From Bacilli bacterium (GTDB lineage: Bacteria > Bacillota_I > Bacilli_A > ML615J-28 > CAG-698), in NCBI GenBank assembly GCA_028691715.1, contig JAQUYR010000014.1:1-21314 (forward strand): DNA of 21,314 nt, given 5' to 3'. Numbering within the stretch: position 1 is the stretch's first letter; the number at the start of each line of letters is the position of its first letter. The position numbers and the translations under genes are program-made. Below, piece after piece: positions 13,940 to 20,858 of the stretch. Below the pieces are notes generated by a model. It was not told the origin of the DNA. It made no database searches and worked only from the letters and a program-made list of their open reading frames with translations.

Positions 13940-15409
13940 CTACTGTTTCATGTAATTTGGAGCTTCCGTTGTTATCTCAATGTCATGAGGGTGGCTTTCT
14001 TTTAAGCCAGCACTTGTTATTTTAATAAACTCCGATTTTTCTTGTAATTCTTCAATTGTTTTTGTACCACAATATCCCATTCCTGATTTAATTCCTCCAC
14101 ATAATTGGAATATCGTATCAGATAATTCTCCTTTGTAAGCAACACGCCCCTCAATTCCCTCAGGAACTAATTTTTTAGCTTCAGCTTGTTGATCTTGGAA
14201 ATATCTATCAGCTGAGCCTCGGCGCATAGCGGCTAAAGATCCCATGCCAACATAGACTTTAAATTTTCTTCCCTGATAAATAACCTCTTCACCAGGAGAT
14301 TCTTTGCATCCAGCAAGTACTGAGCCCAGCATAACAGTATTAGCACCAGCAGCTAAAGCTTTGACGATATCACCTGATAATTTAATACCACCATCAGCAA
14401 TCAGAGGGACATTTTTTGTTTTAGCGTATTCATAGACATCATTTACAGCAGTAATCTGGGGAACACCAACACCAGCAACAACTCTTGTAGTGCAGATACT
14501 TCCAGGACCTATTCCAACTTTTAAGGCATCGGCTCCTGCTGCTATTAATTCCTGAGCAGCTTCTTTAGTGACAATGTTTCCAACAACAACATCCAGATTA
14601 GGAAATTCTTTTTTTATGGTCTTCAGGGCCTCAATGATGTTTTTAGAATGGCCATGAGCACTGTCAATAGTAATAATATCTACTCCAGCCTTTACCAGTG
14701 CTGAAACTCTTGCTAGCATATTAGGAGCAACACCAACAGCAGCTCCAACTCGTAGTCTACCTTTGCTATCTTTTGTGGCATTGGGATATTGAAGAACATT
14801 ATCGATATCTTTCGATGTGATTAAACCGATTAGTTTAAAACTATCATCGACGATTGGTAGTTTTTCAATGCGATGTTTCCAAAGAATATATTTTGCTTCT
14901 TCTAGAGTGGTTCCTGATTTTGCTGTTACAAGATTATCTTTAGTCATAACCTCTGTTACTAAAAGATCAGAGTTTTTTAGATATTTTAAATCGCGATTAG
15001 TAACTATTCCAACAAGCTTATTGGTATCGTCAACAATTGGTAAACCACTTATTCGATAAAGCGACAAAATACTTTCGGCTTCTTTTACAGTGCTTTTCAC
15101 ATTTAATGTAATCGGATCGGATATCATTCCCGATTCGCTTCTTTTAACAATATCCACTTGATGGGCTTGTTCTTCTATGCTCATATTTTTATGAATGAAG
15201 CCTAGACCACCCTCTCTAGCAATAGCGATCGCCATTCTAGAGGTGGTGACAGTATCCATTGCTGCAGATACGATGGGAACATTGAGAGTAATTCTGTTTG
15301 TCAAGCGTGTTTTTAAAGAAACCTCGCTGGGTAAAATCTCTGATTTCTGAGGAACAAGTAAAACATCATCGAATGTTAAACCTTCCTTGATTTTGCTTTT
15401 TAAACTCAT
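13940..15409 (-). CDS. guaB: IMP dehydrogenase
   Basis: GuaB oxidises IMP to XMP with NAD+, the committed step toward GMP. The 489-residue protein is full length. The TIM barrel is interrupted by a pair of CBS domains (about 93-205), which in other species bind nucleotides as regulators. The active-site loop GPGSICTTR contains the catalytic Cys306. The mobile flap is visible as the RGSADRYFQ stretch, and SAAMDTVT lies near the N-terminus at 48-55. AAGGAG (complement of 15416-15421) lies six bases before the ATG. Its leader carries a guanine riboswitch and terminator, and guaA follows after 7 bp, so the two form one purine-regulated operon. Confidence 0.97.
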   Translation of the reverse strand: MSLKSKIKEGLTFDDVLLVPQKSEILPSEVSLKTRLTNRITLNVPIVSAAMDTVTTSRMAIAIAREGGLGFIHKNMSIEEQAHQVDIVKRSESGMISDPITLNVKSTVKEAESILSLYRISGLPIVDDTNKLVGIVTNRDLKYLKNSDLLVTEVMTKDNLVTAKSGTTLEEAKYILWKHRIEKLPIVDDSFKLIGLITSKDIDNVLQYPNATKDSKGRLRVGAAVGVAPNMLARVSALVKAGVDIITIDSAHGHSKNIIEALKTIKKEFPNLDVVVGNIVTKEAAQELIAAGADALKVGIGPGSICTTRVVAGVGVPQITAVNDVYEYAKTKNVPLIADGGIKLSGDIVKALAAGANTVMLGSVLAGCKESPGEEVIYQGRKFKVYVGMGSLAAMRRGSADRYFQDQQAEAKKLVPEGIEGRVAYKGELSDTIFQLCGGIKSGMGYCGTKTIEELQEKSEFIKITSAGLKESHPHDIEITTEAPNYMKQ

Positions 15410-15423
15410 GCTTTTCTCCTTAA

Positions 15424-15456
15424 ATTTAAAATAAAAGTCCTATTCATTGATAGGAC
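15424..15456 (-). terminator. Riboswitch-controlled terminator in the guaB leader
   Basis: On the - strand GTCCTAT (complement of 15450-15456) pairs with ATAGGAC (complement of 15437-15443) across a 6-base loop and is followed by TTTTATTTTA. Just upstream, GTATGTC (complement of 15454-15460) can instead pair with GACATAC (complement of 15488-15494), which would break the terminator. GACATAC overlaps the 3' strand of the riboswitch P1 helix, so the two states exclude each other. Confidence 0.87.
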
Positions 15457-15489
15457 ATACTAAAAAGAAATAAAACACTCTTATTATGT

Positions 15490-15558
15490 ATGTCTTAGTA
15501 CCTATTTTCCGGTTAGGTGTAGAAACGATTGATCCATATTATCAATCATATAAGACTC
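15490..15558 (-). ncRNA. Guanine (purine-class) riboswitch aptamer
   Basis: Read on the - strand, the element has P1 (GTCTT with AAGAC; + strand 15552-15556 and 15492-15496), J1/2 (ATATG), P2 (ATTGAT with ATCAAT) closed by a loop containing ATATGG, J2/3 containing the hallmark GTTTCTAC, P3 (ACCTA with TAGGT) closed by a loop containing ACCGGAAA, and J3/1 reading ACTA. The loop sequences fit the L2-L3 kissing contact of purine riboswitches. The C in J3/1 stands where xpt has C74, which pairs with guanine; adenine riboswitches have U. Ligand binding should stabilise P1 and release the downstream terminator, turning guaB and guaA off. The assignment is from direct motif comparison, not from a covariance search. 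Confidence 0.93.
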
Positions 15559-15569
15559 TTTTTCTATGT

Positions 15570-15578
15570 ATTATACCA
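15570..15578 (-). promoter_or_regulatory. Extended -10 promoter of guaBA
   Basis: On the - strand TGG directly precedes a perfect TATAAT (complement of 15570-15575). No good -35 is seen at 16-18 bp, so it probably relies on the extended -10. It lies just upstream of the riboswitch and just after the end of rlmA, so guaBA is transcribed on its own. Confidence 0.65.
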
Positions 15579-15598
15579 CAAAAAAATAAAAAAGCACC

Positions 15599-16378
15599 TT
15601 AAAAACGTTTTTTGTAAATACGAATAGTGAAACTTACGGTTATTTCTAAAGAAGAGATCAAGGAAAGCTTAGCATAATCACTGGATGATGTCCTGTAAAA
15701 ATAAGGAGTCATTTTATAGAGATTGTTGATATCTTCAGTTTTAATGTTTATCTTATATTCTAATTTTTCTTCATCTACCATTATAAAGGATGATAGTAAA
15801 TATTCTTTATCATTGTTTAGATAAGGTTCAGCATAAAGCACTTTTTTTAATTCAAAAAGATGATTTGTGTTTGCTGAAACAACTATTAGTAAACCATCAT
15901 TTTTAAGGACACGAAAGAATTCATCATTAAAATAGGGAGCAAAAACATTCATCAAGATATCAACTGATCTGTTTTTTAGAGGAATGTTGCTACTAGATGC
16001 AACAATATAGGTGATATCTTTGTTTTTTCTAGCGGCCTTTTCAATAGCGAATTTTGAGATATCAATACCATAAAAAGTTCCGTTGAATTGAGAAAAAAGG
16101 CTATTCAGGTAAAAGCCTGTTCCACAACCACAATCAAGAATGACTGGATTGATAATATTTATCTTGGTAGAGATTAAATCTGCTAATGGCTGATAATATC
16201 CTGCTTCTAGAAAATTATTTCTGGCGTTAATCATAAGCTTATTATCACCCGCTTTAGGGTGAGATAATAAAAGATTGACATAATTATATTTCGATATGTC
16301 ATAGGAATGATTATTTTCACATCGATAGATGTGATTTTCTTTTTGCAATTGCTTTTTACATTTTGGACAGATCAGCAT
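15599..16378 (-). CDS. rlmA: 23S rRNA (guanine-N1)-methyltransferase, RlmA/TlrB family
   Basis: RlmA-type enzymes methylate N1 of a guanine in hairpin 35 of 23S rRNA (G745 in E. coli, G748 in the Gram-positive TlrB type). The 259-residue protein has the family's N-terminal zinc site, Cys4, Cys7, Cys20 and His24, followed by the signature SYDISKYNYVNLL and GDNKLM...ARNNFLEAGYYQPL. The SAM-binding Rossmann domain contains motif I LDCGCGTGFY (81-90) and the acidic GIDIS (104-108). GAGGAAA lies upstream of the ATG. It has its own promoter after the rnjA terminator. No strong terminator follows, only a T-rich tract (complement of 15576-15592). TlrB-type members give resistance to some macrolides, but nothing here shows that. 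Confidence 0.9.
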   Translation of the reverse strand: MLICPKCKKQLQKENHIYRCENNHSYDISKYNYVNLLLSHPKAGDNKLMINARNNFLEAGYYQPLADLISTKINIINPVILDCGCGTGFYLNSLFSQFNGTFYGIDISKFAIEKAARKNKDITYIVASSSNIPLKNRSVDILMNVFAPYFNDEFFRVLKNDGLLIVVSANTNHLFELKKVLYAEPYLNNDKEYLLSSFIMVDEEKLEYKINIKTEDINNLYKMTPYFYRTSSSDYAKLSLISSLEITVSFTIRIYKKRF

Positions 16379-16397
16379 AATTGTTTCCTCTTTTTAA

Positions 16398-16406
16398 ATT
16401 ATATCA
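16398..16406 (-). promoter_or_regulatory. Extended -10 promoter of rlmA
   Basis: On the - strand TGA precedes TATAAT (complement of 16398-16403), 19 bp upstream of the rlmA start codon. No clear -35 is visible at 17 bp. The position just after the rnjA terminator supports an independent promoter. Confidence 0.6.
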
Positions 16407-16415
16407 CAAATTATT

Positions 16416-16449
16416 GTAAAAGAAAAGACCACCGAAGTGGTCAAAAAAC
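16416..16449 (-). terminator. Intrinsic terminator of rnjA with UUCG tetraloop
   Basis: On the - strand GACCAC pairs perfectly with GTGGTC around the very stable loop TTCG (+ strand 16427-16442), followed by TTTTCTTTTA. It lies a few bases after the rnjA stop codon. Confidence 0.9.
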
Positions 16450-16452
16450 ATT

Positions 16453-18150
16453 TTAATAACTCATGATTATGGGAATAATCATCGGTTTACGTTCGGTTTT
16501 TTCATAAATATAAACGGTTAATTCACTAGTTATCATATTCTTAACAAAATTAGAATTAAACTTTTTAGTGCTGGAGTAATATTTATCATATAATTCACAA
16601 GCTTTTGTTTTAATGCTGCTAACCAATTCCTCTGAATTTTTCATATAGATAAATCCACGGGAAACAACACTAGGGGCTAATCTTTGTTTATAATCTTCAT
16701 CTGTAGTGAAAATAACTGTTAGCATACCATCATCGGATAATATCTTTCTTTCCTTGATAATATTGTTATCAACATTGCAATTGTTGGAATCGATATAGAT
16801 GTTTCCTGAAGCAACGGCATAATGAGAATACACCTTTTTTTCAGAAAAAGTGAGAACCTGACCATTTTCTAGAAGAAAACAATTTTCTGGATTTACACCT
16901 GTATCAATAGCTAGTTCAATATGTCGCTGTTGCATTGTATACTCTCCATGAATTGGAGCAAAATACTTAGGCTTTGTCAAAGCTAGCATTATTTCTAATT
17001 CGGTTTCGCTAGCATGTCCAGAAGTATGAGTATCGCTTAGGGGACTGTTAACAATTACATTTGCTCCTGCTCGATAAAGCTTATTGATTGTCCTATTGAT
17101 ACTTTCCTGATTGCCGGGAATGGCTGATGAAGAAAAGATTATGGTATCACCAGGAATTATTTTGATGTGCTTATGCGAACCATCAGCAATTCTTGATAAA
17201 GCAGCTAAAGGTTCTCCTTGGCTACCAGTACTCAAAATAGTGATGTTCTCTGGTGGTAATGAAGGGAATTCCTTGGCTCCGATAAAGGTGCCATTTGGAG
17301 CTTTGATATAGTTCATCTTCTGGGCTACATTAACAGTTTTTTCCATGCTTCGGCCGAAGACAATAACCTTTCTTTTTGCGCCAACACTAGCTTCAACAAT
17401 CTGTTGAACCCGATGAACATTTGAAGCAAAAGTTGAGATTAAAATTCTTCCCTTAATATTAGAAAAAATTGACTTAATCGAATCTCCTATTTTTCTTTCA
17501 GAGACAGAAAATTTACTGACATTTGCATTGGTACTATCAGATAGCAGGCACAAAACTCCTTCTTTGGCATAAGTGGTTAATTTCCCGTAATCGGTATGCC
17601 CAGAAATTGGAGATAGATCGATTTTGAAATCTCCTGTGTGAAGAATGTATCCCAATCTTGTCTTAATAGCAATACCAGATGAATCAGGTATGCTATGGTT
17701 TGTTTTGAAAAAAGAAATCTCAAAATTTTTGAATTTAAAGATGGAATCATTGGTATATTCAACTAGATTGATAGAAATATTATTATGTTCTGACATTTTA
17801 TTTTTTATTAAACTGACAGCTAAGCCGCAAGCATATACCTTTGGTATTTTAACATTGTTTAATAAATAAGGGATGCCACCGATATGATCTTCATGGCCAT
17901 GGGTAATAAAAAGCCCAATGATTTTGTTTTCGTTGGCTTTTAAATATGTGTAATCAGGGATAATATAGTCAACACCATAAGCATTATCGGGAAACAATAT
18001 TCCTGAATCAATAATAATGATTTCACTATTGCACTCTATAACATACATATTCTTTCCAATTTCGCCTAAACCACCAAGGGCAAAAACCTTAATATTATCA
18101 TCATTGAAGCTTTCAATAATGGGGAGTTGGGTTGTTTTTATGTTTTTCAC
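16453..18150 (-). CDS. rnjA: Ribonuclease J (RNase J1-like)
   Basis: RNase J is a metallo-beta-lactamase/beta-CASP nuclease with 5'-3' exonuclease and endonuclease activity, central to mRNA decay and rRNA processing in Bacillota. The 565-residue protein has the expected length. The zinc-binding motif THGHEDH is intact (His84, His86, Asp88, His89), which favours the active J1 type over J2, whose motif is altered in Bacillus. Other landmarks are HTGDFKID, LSDSTNA, the beta-CASP segment with RILISTFASN, and HTSGHAS with the late APIHGEY motif. The start codon is GTG, six bases after AAAGGAGG (complement of 18157-18164). It has its own promoter and terminator. It is the only RNase J gene in the window. 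Confidence 0.93.
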   Translation of the reverse strand: MKNIKTTQLPIIESFNDDNIKVFALGGLGEIGKNMYVIECNSEIIIIDSGILFPDNAYGVDYIIPDYTYLKANENKIIGLFITHGHEDHIGGIPYLLNNVKIPKVYACGLAVSLIKNKMSEHNNISINLVEYTNDSIFKFKNFEISFFKTNHSIPDSSGIAIKTRLGYILHTGDFKIDLSPISGHTDYGKLTTYAKEGVLCLLSDSTNANVSKFSVSERKIGDSIKSIFSNIKGRILISTFASNVHRVQQIVEASVGAKRKVIVFGRSMEKTVNVAQKMNYIKAPNGTFIGAKEFPSLPPENITILSTGSQGEPLAALSRIADGSHKHIKIIPGDTIIFSSSAIPGNQESINRTINKLYRAGANVIVNSPLSDTHTSGHASETELEIMLALTKPKYFAPIHGEYTMQQRHIELAIDTGVNPENCFLLENGQVLTFSEKKVYSHYAVASGNIYIDSNNCNVDNNIIKERKILSDDGMLTVIFTTDEDYKQRLAPSVVSRGFIYMKNSEELVSSIKTKACELYDKYYSSTKKFNSNFVKNMITSELTVYIYEKTERKPMIIPIIMSY

Positions 18151-18186
18151 GAATATCCTCCTTTCTTATAAAATTTTATTTTATCT

Positions 18187-18216
18187 ATTATACATCTATT
18201 ATACACAATTAAGCAA
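18187..18216 (-). promoter_or_regulatory. Putative promoter of rnjA with two tandem -10 boxes
   Basis: On the - strand TTGCTT (complement of 18211-18216) is 18 bp from TATAAT (complement of 18187-18192). A second TATAAT (complement of 18198-18203) lies 11 bp further upstream, because TGTATAATAGA is directly repeated. Which box is used cannot be told from sequence. The same TTGCTT-18-TATAAT arrangement precedes the zinc-ribbon gene near the end of the window. Confidence 0.6.
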
Positions 18217-18262
18217 CAAAAATAAAGAATAAAACGGTTTTAGTTCCAACGCTGTTTAAATA

Positions 18263-18291
18263 TTGTCATAATAATAAAAATATGATAAAAT
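18263..18291 (+). promoter_or_regulatory. Promoter of the YhhN-like gene
   Basis: TTGTCA (18263-18268) and TAAAAT (18286-18291) are 17 bp apart, with TGA just before the -10 (extended -10). The leader to the gene is about 70 bases; I see no structured element in it. Confidence 0.65.
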
Positions 18292-18366
18292 TAATCAACA
18301 AGATACTTGTTTTGAATTTTAACAGTAAAAAAACTATCGGAAAATTAAAAGAAAGAAGAAAAAACA

Positions 18367-19062
18367 ATGGTCTATCTAATTGCAATTCCTATTCTAATGT
18401 TAATCAGCATGTCTATCTATATGTATTATCATTTTCGTATAAAAAAGGAGATTAATCTCCTGCTTAAATTAATAACTAGCTTTTGGTTTGTACTTTTAGG
18501 AATCGTAGCAATCTTTTTAAAGGAAAGTGGTAATGTTAATTATTGCATAATGATGTTTGCTGGGTTGATAAGTGGCTTTATTGGTGATGCCATTTTAGGC
18601 CTAAAGGGAGTTTTCCCTGAGAGAAAGAAGATATTCTTTTGCTTAGGACTGATAATGTTTTTTGTTGGGCACGTTTTTTATTCCCGTGTTCTTTTTGAAT
18701 TCAGTGCATACCCGAATTATATATATTTCTTTATTGCCTTAGTATTAACAGTTTTAATAATAATATTATTAGAAATTACTCATGTGGAACTGGGGAAACT
18801 AAAATTTCCTAATTATGCTTATATATACATATCATCGTTTTTGTTAACAACAGCGATACTTGGTATCGTTAGTGGCTATTCAACAGGGAAATTGATTGCT
18901 TTAATTGGAGTTTTGAGCTTTGTTCTTTCGGATTTCCTTTTGAGTTATTTATACTTTAAAAAAATTGCTTTCCCCAAATTTAAGGTTTTAAAATATGTTA
19001 ATATAATAACTTATTACAGTGGGCAATTACTTTTAGCGTTGAGTATATATTTTCTTTTGTAA
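18367..19062 (+). CDS. YhhN/TMEM86 family membrane protein (lysoplasmalogenase-like)
   Basis: The 231-residue protein is almost wholly hydrophobic, with about eight likely membrane spans. It carries the marks of the YhhN/TMEM86 family: GFIGDAIL with Gly73 and Asp74, FFVGHVFYS with His102, LSFVLSDFLLS with Ser188 and Asp189, and a late TYYSGQLLLALS (Tyr216, Gln220). Animal TMEM86 proteins and some bacterial members are lysoplasmalogenases, cleaving the vinyl-ether bond of lysoplasmalogens; the two Asp residues are the likely catalytic pair. Plasmalogens occur in anaerobic Bacillota, so the same role is plausible here but is an inference. The ribosome-binding site is weak and A-rich (around 18350-18360). 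The gene is alone, with its own promoter and a terminator shared with def. Confidence 0.8.
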   Translation: MVYLIAIPILMLISMSIYMYYHFRIKKEINLLLKLITSFWFVLLGIVAIFLKESGNVNYCIMMFAGLISGFIGDAILGLKGVFPERKKIFFCLGLIMFFVGHVFYSRVLFEFSAYPNYIYFFIALVLTVLIIILLEITHVELGKLKFPNYAYIYISSFLLTTAILGIVSGYSTGKLIALIGVLSFVLSDFLLSYLYFKKIAFPKFKVLKYVNIITYYSGQLLLALSIYFLL

Positions 19063-19092
19063 ATAAAAGACCTCAGAAGAGGTCTTTTTATA
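19060..19092. terminator. Bidirectional terminator between the YhhN-like gene and def
   Basis: AAAAGACCTC (19065-19074) pairs perfectly with GAGGTCTTTT (19079-19088) around AGAA. A-rich and T-rich flanks on both sides let it serve both converging genes. Confidence 0.9.
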
Positions 19093-19698
19093 TTAATTCT
19101 TTTTATCGCTATCAGAAGAATCTTCTTTCTTCAGAATAACTGGATGAGAATTTTCAGGGATGAAGAAAGGATTTTCTTTATTAATTCGGTCGAAAAACAG
19201 CTTTCCATATAAATGATCATACTCATGTTGAAAGACAACAGCAATATATCCTTCTAGTTTAAGAGTAGTTTTTGTGAGTTCGTTGGTCTCAAAATCATAT
19301 AAATGAACTAAGGCCTTTATTTTTTTAGGCCTATGGACTAGACCTTTAACTTCGCGGTCGACAGAAAGACAGCCCTCACCACCTTCTAAATAGGTTAACT
19401 CTTCTGAATGAGAAATAATTTTAGGATTGATAACACAATAGTGGTGAAATTCTCCTTCTTCATCGTAAGCAATGATGACAAACATTTGTTTCAAAACATC
19501 AATTTGTGGGGCAGCCAAACCAACTCCCGGGCGAATATTATATTTTTCAAGCATTTCATCATCGTAACTGTTCCATAGATACTCATCCAGTTTTGATAGT
19601 GTTTCCAAATCGTCTTTTGATATTGGCAGTTCAACAGGAGCAGACTTCTTCCTTAAGTCTAAATTTTCTTCTTTTATTATATCTTTATACAATAACAT
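19093..19698 (-). CDS. def: Peptide deformylase
   Basis: Def is a metalloenzyme that removes the formyl group from the N-terminal Met of new proteins at the ribosome. All three active-site motifs are present in the 201-residue protein: GVGLAAPQ (58-65), EGCLS with metal ligand Cys110 (108-112), and QHEYDH with metal ligands His158 and His162 (157-162). The insertions and overall length are those of the larger Gram-positive (type 2) deformylases of Bacilli. AAGAGGT lies upstream of the ATG. The gene has its own strong divergent promoter, opposite the UPF0223-rsuA pair. The usual partner gene fmt is not in the window. Confidence 0.96.
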   Translation of the reverse strand: MLLYKDIIKEENLDLRKKSAPVELPISKDDLETLSKLDEYLWNSYDDEMLEKYNIRPGVGLAAPQIDVLKQMFVIIAYDEEGEFHHYCVINPKIISHSEELTYLEGGEGCLSVDREVKGLVHRPKKIKALVHLYDFETNELTKTTLKLEGYIAVVFQHEYDHLYGKLFFDRINKENPFFIPENSHPVILKKEDSSDSDKKN

Positions 19699-19718
19699 AA
19701 ATATATACCTCTTAAATT

Positions 19719-19747
19719 ATTATAGCATACTTTTTAGTTAATTTCAA
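19719..19747 (-). promoter_or_regulatory. Strong promoter of def
   Basis: On the - strand TTGAAA (complement of 19742-19747) and TATAAT (complement of 19719-19724) are 17 bp apart with TGC before the -10 (extended -10). The -35 lies within the left arm of a 14-bp inverted repeat. Confidence 0.8.
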
Positions 19748-19807
19748 ATAAAATAGTTCTAAAAACCTGTATGAAAAGTGATTATAATTTTTAATTTTAT
19801 TTGAAAT
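19741..19807. repeat. 14-bp perfect inverted repeat between def and the UPF0223 gene
   Basis: ATTTCAAATAAAAT (19741-19754) and ATTTTATTTGAAAT (19794-19807) are exact reverse complements, 39 bp apart. Each arm holds the TTGAAA -35 element of one of the two outward-facing promoters. It may be an operator, an A/T-rich UP-like element plus -35, or chance in AT-rich DNA. Confidence 0.7.
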
Positions 19808-19829
19808 GTTTTTTAATAAATGATAGAAT
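19801..19829 (+). promoter_or_regulatory. Putative promoter of the UPF0223-rsuA pair
   Basis: TTGAAA (19801-19806) and TAGAAT (19824-19829) are 17 bp apart with TGA before the -10 (extended -10). Transcription would then begin near 19836, at the very edge of the ribosome-binding site AAGGTGA (19835-19841), which would make the leader unusually short. A lone TATAAT at 19783-19788 without a -35 is an alternative. Confidence 0.45.
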
Positions 19830-19845
19830 ATATCAAGGTGATAAT

Positions 19846-20094
19846 GTGGAACAAGATTATAAAATTGATTATGAAATGTTTACAACAATTGAGATAACAA
19901 AGATAATTGATTTTTTTATGTTAATAGAACAAACGAAATATAAAAAAATCAGTAAAGAAAAAATGATTTCTCGTTATCGCGAGTATCAAAAAATCCTTAA
20001 TAATAAAACACTAGAGAAACAATACGACAAAATGCTATTTGATAGAATAAAAATATCAATATATCAGACAATGAAAAATTATTTAGAAAAATAA
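19846..20094 (+). CDS. UPF0223 family protein (YktA-like)
   Basis: This small conserved protein of Bacilli has no established function. The product matches the family pattern seen in Bacillus YktA: Y.IDY..FTT.EI..II.F...IE early on, then a KE....Y..YQKILN segment, EKQYDK, and a late SIYQ.MK helix. It should be an all-helical, roughly 82-residue cytosolic protein. I chose the GTG at 19846 because AAGGTGA (19835-19841) lies four bases upstream and because the length then matches the family. An in-frame TTG at 19801 would add 15 residues unlike family members and coincides with a likely -35 element. It is followed after 19 bp by rsuA on the same strand. Confidence 0.75.
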   Translation: MEQDYKIDYEMFTTIEITKIIDFFMLIEQTKYKKISKEKMISRYREYQKILNNKTLEKQYDKMLFDRIKISIYQTMKNYLEK

Positions 20095-20113
20095 AATAAA
20101 GGAGTTTGATATT

Positions 20114-20827
20114 ATGAGATTGGATAAATATGTGTCCAAAGTTCTAGGAATTACTAGAAATGAAGCAAGACAAAATATTAAAAGCGGGGCAATTAAAATA
20201 GAATTTAAGAATAATATTAGAAATGATGATTCTATCAATGAAATAACTGATGTTGTCTATTATAATGGCCAAAAACTTGAATATATTAAATATATCTATA
20301 TTATGTTGAATAAGCCTCAGGGATATTTATCAGCTACTTTCGACAAATCATCTCCAACTGTAGTTGATTTAGTCAAGGAATATCAAAAATATAATCTTGC
20401 TATGGTCGGTAGATTGGATAAAGACACTGAAGGGCTATTTTTATTAACAAACGACGGGAAATTTGCTCATAATTTAACTTCTCCAAAGAAGGATTTATTT
20501 AAAAAATATTATGTTGAGATAAATGAAGTATGGAATAAAGAAGATATTATGTTATTTGAAAAGGGTTTGGAAATATATGACGGTAATAAAAAACTTTTTA
20601 AGACAAAACCTGCCAAACTAGAAATACTGGCTGATAGTAAAGCTTATATTTCAATCAGCGAAGGCAAATATCATCAAATCAAGAAAATGTGTTTAAAGAT
20701 AGGCAAGGAAGTAAAGTATTTAAAAAGAATTGCTATTGGTAACTTGTATTTAGATGAGAATTTAGCTTTAGGTGAATATCGTTTACTGACTATTGAAGAA
20801 ATTGAAAAAGTAAAAAATGTAAAATAA
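20114..20827 (+). CDS. rsuA: 16S rRNA pseudouridine synthase, RsuA family
   Basis: RsuA-family enzymes convert a specific uridine of rRNA to pseudouridine; RsuA itself acts on U516 of 16S rRNA. The 237-residue protein has an N-terminal S4 RNA-binding domain (about 1-48, MRLDKYVSKVLGITRNEA), the conserved MLNKPQGYLSAT (64-75), and the catalytic motif GRLDKDTEGL with Asp102 (99-108). The late GKYHQIKKMC motif is also present. The small size favours RsuA over RluB/RluE, but the target base cannot be proved by sequence. AAAGGAG lies nine bases before the ATG. It is the second gene of a pair with the UPF0223 protein and ends in a terminator. Confidence 0.9.
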   Translation: MRLDKYVSKVLGITRNEARQNIKSGAIKIEFKNNIRNDDSINEITDVVYYNGQKLEYIKYIYIMLNKPQGYLSATFDKSSPTVVDLVKEYQKYNLAMVGRLDKDTEGLFLLTNDGKFAHNLTSPKKDLFKKYYVEINEVWNKEDIMLFEKGLEIYDGNKKLFKTKPAKLEILADSKAYISISEGKYHQIKKMCLKIGKEVKYLKRIAIGNLYLDENLALGEYRLLTIEEIEKVKNVK

Positions 20828-20858
20828 AACTCTTCACTTTTAGTGAAGAGTTCTTTTT
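20828..20858. terminator. Bidirectional terminator after rsuA
   Basis: AACTCTTCAC (20828-20837) pairs perfectly with GTGAAGAGTT (20843-20852) around TTTTA, followed by CTTTTT. The A-rich left flank gives a T run on the other strand, so it also ends the converging zinc-ribbon gene. Confidence 0.92.

Noticed and set aside
15576..15598. Intrinsic terminator after rlmA
   Set aside because: There is a T-rich tract on the - strand, but only a three-pair stem (AAG with CTT) before it; too weak to call.
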